Assembly: GCA_028023455.1 (NCBI GenBank)
Contig: JAQFVV010012510.1
Location: 3,823,420 to 3,887,419 of the forward strand
Source of the DNA: Epiperipatus broadwayi
Taxonomy: Eukaryota > Onychophora > Udeonychophora > Euonychophora > Peripatidae
Length of the DNA stretch: 64,000 nucleotides
Reading direction: 5' to 3'
Below, in pieces: positions 59,750 to 64,000 of this stretch. Within the stretch, counting starts at the first letter, position 1, and each line of letters starts with the position of its first letter. A program made the translations under genes and the position numbers. Below the pieces are notes generated by a model. That model was given only the letters and a program-made list of their open reading frames with translations. It had not been told where the DNA came from and did not search any database.

Positions 59750-62700
59750 GATTGATTGTAGCAGCAAAAATAAATGGTGTTGCTTTCTTCTAATCATTGA
59801 TTCTCAGTTGTTCCACTTTGTTTATTACTGTGTTTGGATGGCATCTGGAGTTTTAATTGCAGACAAAAATGCACTTTATGCATCACAGTGCATAAAGTGT
59901 GAAAGAGTATTATGCTGGAAAAAGTCTTTTGTGAAGCTTTTGAAAAGATTTAGGATAAATATATCTATTTTTCTACATGATGTTGTCAATTTTAGTCATG
60001 AGTTTGTGAGACCAATTCATTCTTGGAGAAAATGAAACTGGGCTTTTTTTCCTGTGGCATAATGGACATATATATTATTTATGTTATATACCCTTCTATA
60101 TTTCATGGGGTGCTGTGAGTAAGCATTAGAGTTGAATTTGTAAGAAATCAAAAATTTGGGTTTCAATGACCAATGTCAGAATTTATTGATCATTTATTTA
60201 TTATTTATACCAAAAAAGGATTGCTGCAGATTTAGATTTGATTAGTCTGTATGTTTCCCAGTAGTTAATTTTTGATTGTGGCATAATTGATTTTATATTA
60301 CCACTATCTTTCAATGGATCTAATAAATTAAATCATATATCTATTAATGTAAGTGATTTATCAGTTGGATGTAGTTTTAATGTGTTTTGGAGTGATTAAT
60401 ATATTATAGATTAGAGATGATTAGTAGATTCAAGGTTTTCTGCATATGGAATACTTGTAATAAGTGTAATCCTAGACTATTTTCATCTGATGAGAATTAT
60501 TTATAATTGAAGTCTTGGGGTAATGCCAGTTTTTCTTGCCCACAAGCATTTTCTGCAAATTGTATATATGTTGGAAATAAATTGCTTTGAGAATTTAACT
60601 ATAGGCTGATAATGTGCTATTCTTGTGATGATAATTAAAAAGGGATATTTTGAGTATATTGACAGATATGTTTTTGCAAAAAATAGAACCAGCTTGTTCG
60701 GTTTCTGCTTTATTTTTTCTTATAAGCTTTATTTCATTGTTGAAGGACTCAAATAGAATGGAAAATCGAGGAATTTAGGTTTACTTGAAAAAATTGATTC
60801 TGTTTGCTTTCTTGCCTTTTCTAACCATGCCTAAGATTTTTTCATATTGAAATGGAGTTTATATTTATTTGTGTATTTTTTTCATACGAGTAGCAGTGGC
60901 ATTTGTTTTTTGTTTTATATAAGGAAAACTATGATATCATCTGTGTAGACAATGTTTGATATTTTAGTAGATCTCGAGAAGAATATTCCTTGAATATCTC
61001 TTTATTGGTAACAGTAAGGGGGTTATATATCTTGCAAATAAAAGTGTACTGATTGATGAGTTTTTATAGGATTGATTGATGTGGGATGAACGTTGCTGAT
61101 GTTGTGCCATTGAATGTTATTTGAATTTCTTAACTGATAAGGTGGCTTGCTAATAGATGATGGATTTTGGTATTTTTGTCTCCACTAATATTTATAATAA
61201 TATTAATATGTATTAAATGCCATGAAGATATCTATTTGTATCATCATCGGATTGCTTTTTTCACAATTTACATTGTGTTAAGTACCGTATGGAATAGAAG
61301 GGTAGTTTGCACCACTGATCATTCCTTTCTTGCAAACTGGGTATGTGAGAGATGAGGTAGCAGATGTCTTTATTTTTTTCCTCTCCTTACGGATTCTAGA
61401 ATTTTTATGCCTAATGGTTACATGGATATTGATCTTGAATTACGTAAAGGCATTTGTTTATGTTTTAAGAATAAGGAATGAATAATATTGAATATAATCT
61501 TTGCATTGTGTAGATTTTTTTTTAAAAAAAAAGTTTACTATCCCTGCCAACAGGGATACATGCAAATTGGCTGAGATGTGCAAAAACACACATTGGGATG
61601 CCATGTACGCTGGATGTCATGAATACTGCATTGTAGTAAATTTAAGTGTGATGTTGTTTGGACTAAATGGATAGGATTTAAAAGAGAGGGGAAGACTAGT
61701 ATAACTTTGCCTCTTATAGTTATTGCTTATAATGATTAGCTATTGGTTGCAGCATATTATCTCTGATTATGGATGACTCTTTAATTATTATAACACATAT
61801 TTTGATGGGCAGCCATTTTATACCCATCTTATGTATTGTTTTGTCTATGTATGAGAATTAGCTGTTATTGTCTTTTAATGTGATTGCATTGAGTAATCCT
61901 TTCATGGAATTTACCTGAGAGTAATAAGAGTTTTATTGGTGGAGGGGTAAATCTCAAAATATAATTTATTACTGTGAGATATTTAGAAATGCAGATCTTG
62001 CCTGCACTAGATCTAAGGTTTATTGTTGCAGTTTATTCATCTTGATGTGTGTTTCCAAAATACAAATTCTGGGTTTTTTGACCCATTGCCCAATTAGATA
62101 TTCGGGTTAAATCTATATGTGAACTACAACTGCAGAGTGATTAAATAAGGATGATGGAAGGAGTGAAATATGCACATGGTGATAAAGGGGAGGTGAGTAT
62201 ATCATTAAGTTGATTAGAAATTAAAATCTTCCAGTATTAAAGGATATTGTATTTGGTGGCAGGTAGTCTTCTCCACACATTAGTTGGGTGGGAAGTCTGT
62301 GTATTCATTTAGAAACAAATATTTGATAAAACAGATTAAAATCTCCTAGAAGAATTTCTGAGTATGGAGATGAAGCAAACATGAAATTTAATATTAATAT
62401 TAACTTGTTTTTTATAGTTGGACCTGGTGGAATATATACATAGATTATGTTTATTGTAATTGTTGTATGATGTAACAAAATTATCAGAAAATTGAAATCT
62501 AGATGCAGTATTCTTAATGCTGGGAATGGACAATTTCTTCCAATTATTATTCCAGCACTTCTGGAAGATAATGATGAAGATTTTGATTTGTAGAAGTCCC
62601 AGCACTTGAGACTTTAAAAATATTTATCCATCTTGATAATTGAAAGATCTTTGTTTTTGAATTGAAGCCTCTAATATTGAATGAACCAATTCTAAGTTTT

Positions 62701-62750
62701 GTTAAATATATATATATAATTAAAATTACCCCAAATCCCAAAATCAACCA
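59750..62750 (-). pseudogene. Decayed LINE with endonuclease and RT
   Basis: Minus strand: LRIGSFNIRGFNSKTKIFQL (62700-62640) is the start of a LINE endonuclease, followed by IYVYIPPGPTIKN and EILLGDFNLF in shifting frames. Around 60955-60921 IVYTDDIIVFL is the RT catalytic motif. The clade differs from the RTE copies; an L1- or Tx1-like type is possible. No intact frame remains. The left limit is approximate. The family D palindrome begins at its right end. Confidence 0.68.
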
Positions 62751-63139
62751 GACTAGCCAAGAAAAAATAAAATCAAAAACACAACCAATGGTTTCACTGC
62801 TACAAGCAGACTTCTTAAGTGTAAAGAACTACAAATCAACACCATATTTATATCAAACATTACCCACAAATCCATTTACTTCCATTAAACCTTAATATTA
62901 AAAGAACTTTTAAACAAGTCTGAAGCAATTAAGTTGTTTAAAAGTTCTTTTAATATTAAGAGTTAATGGGAAGTAAATGGATTTGTGGGTAATGTTTGAT
63001 ATAAATATGGTGTTGTTTTGTAGTTCTTTACACTTCAGAAGTCTGCTTGTAGAAGTGAAACTATTGGTTGGGTTTTTGATTATATTTTTTCTTGACTAGT
63101 CTGGTTGAATTTTGGATTTGGGGTAAATTTTAATTATTT
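62719..63139. mobile_element. Family D palindrome (two opposed PLE 3' ends)
   Basis: Two ~200-bp arms meet at about 62925. Each carries AAAAGTTCTTTTAATATTAA, TGGATTTGTGGGTAATGTTT and GAAGTCTGCTTGTAG...GTGAAAC. It is the same sequence as the PLE tail at 6640-6900. The right side continues to GACTAGTTTAGCTTTA, a longer end than the left. Similar AT-rich 14-18 bp strings (TGTT-ATATATAT-AATT) flank it. Confidence 0.75.
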
Positions 63140-64000
63140 ATTGACTAGTTTAGCTTTATACTTGTAATGTTTATATATATGAATTTAGTTAACTTCTCCA
63201 TGTAGATGCAAAAAAATCATTGAGGCCAATAAGAAAGTCTGACATTTCATTTGTTATATCTGGCATGTGTTCCTGATTTTTGTTGACTACTTCTTCTTTT
63301 TATGTTTGATTGTCTATTCTTGGATCTGAATTGATTTTCATTTGTGAATATTTCTATTGCTAATTTTTTCTTCTATGTGTATAAAAATAATTGGGGAGAT
63401 TTAAAAATAAAATGACCTGCAATATTTAAGTAAGCATATAATAATTTTGGCATGAAAATTGAATCAAACAACAAAGGAAAGTGTTATAAAAATTTGAAGT
63501 TCTTTAGATCACATGAATCTTCATTAGACAATGGAAACCTTTATAACCAGCTATATAAGTATTAAGTAATTCAATGTATTAATGTTAGTCTTTTTGACCA
63601 ATTCATCAGGTAATTATTTTTCGGTTGATTATCAATGTTTACATTATTGATTATAATGGTAATACATTTCTTTAATATCTTAAGCAGACTGATATGTGAG
63701 AATGGAAATCATAGCAAAGAAATTAAGTGTACTGTTAAATAGACCATTGATTATTAAATTTAAATTTTCCAGAGTTATATCTGAAGAGTAAAATAACATT
63801 ATATATAACTATAATTCCATAATTTTTAAGATAGAAGGGCATGATCAAATGAAATTACATGGGTACAGTAATTAATTGTGTCAACTATAAGACATAAAGC
63901 ACTAATACTTCTATTCATAGCTGGAAATGAAACCAAGATTTTTTGAGGTTTGACAAAATTACTAGTATTCAAAAATTTAGCTAATAGAATATAAACGACC
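63140..64000. other. No gene seen
   Basis: AT-rich sequence after the family D palindrome. No exon or repeat recognised. Confidence 0.45.

Noticed and set aside
1-64000. CRISPR arrays, operons, rRNA or intact tRNA genes
   Set aside because: No regular spaced repeats, no rRNA-like conserved stretch, and all tRNA-like sequences are SINEs or foldback parts. The window is eukaryotic.

Overview
The window is about 72-75% A+T eukaryotic nuclear DNA with long spliceosomal introns, consensus GT/AG splice sites, non-LTR retrotransposons, Penelope-like elements (PLEs) and tRNA-derived SINEs. It looks like a non-vertebrate animal; I cannot name the phylum. There are no prokaryotic features, and most open frames are short chance or repeat-derived readings.

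Genes. The main gene lies on the minus strand: six exons between 31984 and 1972 encode the N-terminal ~308 residues of a secreted DD3-3-family protein (named after a Dictyostelium protein). All intron phases are consistent, and the 3' end runs off the left edge. A second first exon of the same family sits on the plus strand at 50026-50093: signal peptide, mature start DIYLHNPR, perfect AG|GTAAGT donor. The two genes therefore form a head-to-head paralogous pair separated by ~18 kb. The remaining exons of the second gene were not found and probably lie to the right. Weaker exon-like pieces are at 5070-5271 (-), 25537-25591 (-), 53854-53920 (+) and 18448-18640 (-).

Repeats. A solo LTR with a CTATG duplication lies at 2791-3378. 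Decayed RTE-type LINE copies lie at 7080-7620, 23977-24385, 37205-38046, 38335-39720 and 41600-44150, and another LINE at 59750-62750. A Penelope-like element with RT and GIY-YIG remnants spans 45250-48760, and a palindromic pair of PLE 3' halves lies at 54342-55840. Four short tRNA-derived SINEs have A tails and target duplications.

The most unusual feature is a set of foldback (inverted-repeat) elements, here called families A-E. Family A has 13 copies. In most of these, one end is constant (it reads ...GTGATCATGTGATGTTTA) and the opposite arm stops short. Ten copies are flanked by 11-15 bp direct duplications, which points to retroposition rather than DNA transposition. Families A, B and E, the 20-kb repeats, and the PLE 3' ends all carry a hammerhead-ribozyme-like string: CUGANGA, then a short stem-loop, then GAAA. 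In B and E it lies next to a tRNA-like B box. My working inference is that these are non-autonomous elements tied to PLE machinery. This needs covariance-model and genome-wide tests.

The rest is AT-rich intron or intergenic DNA in which I see no gene.
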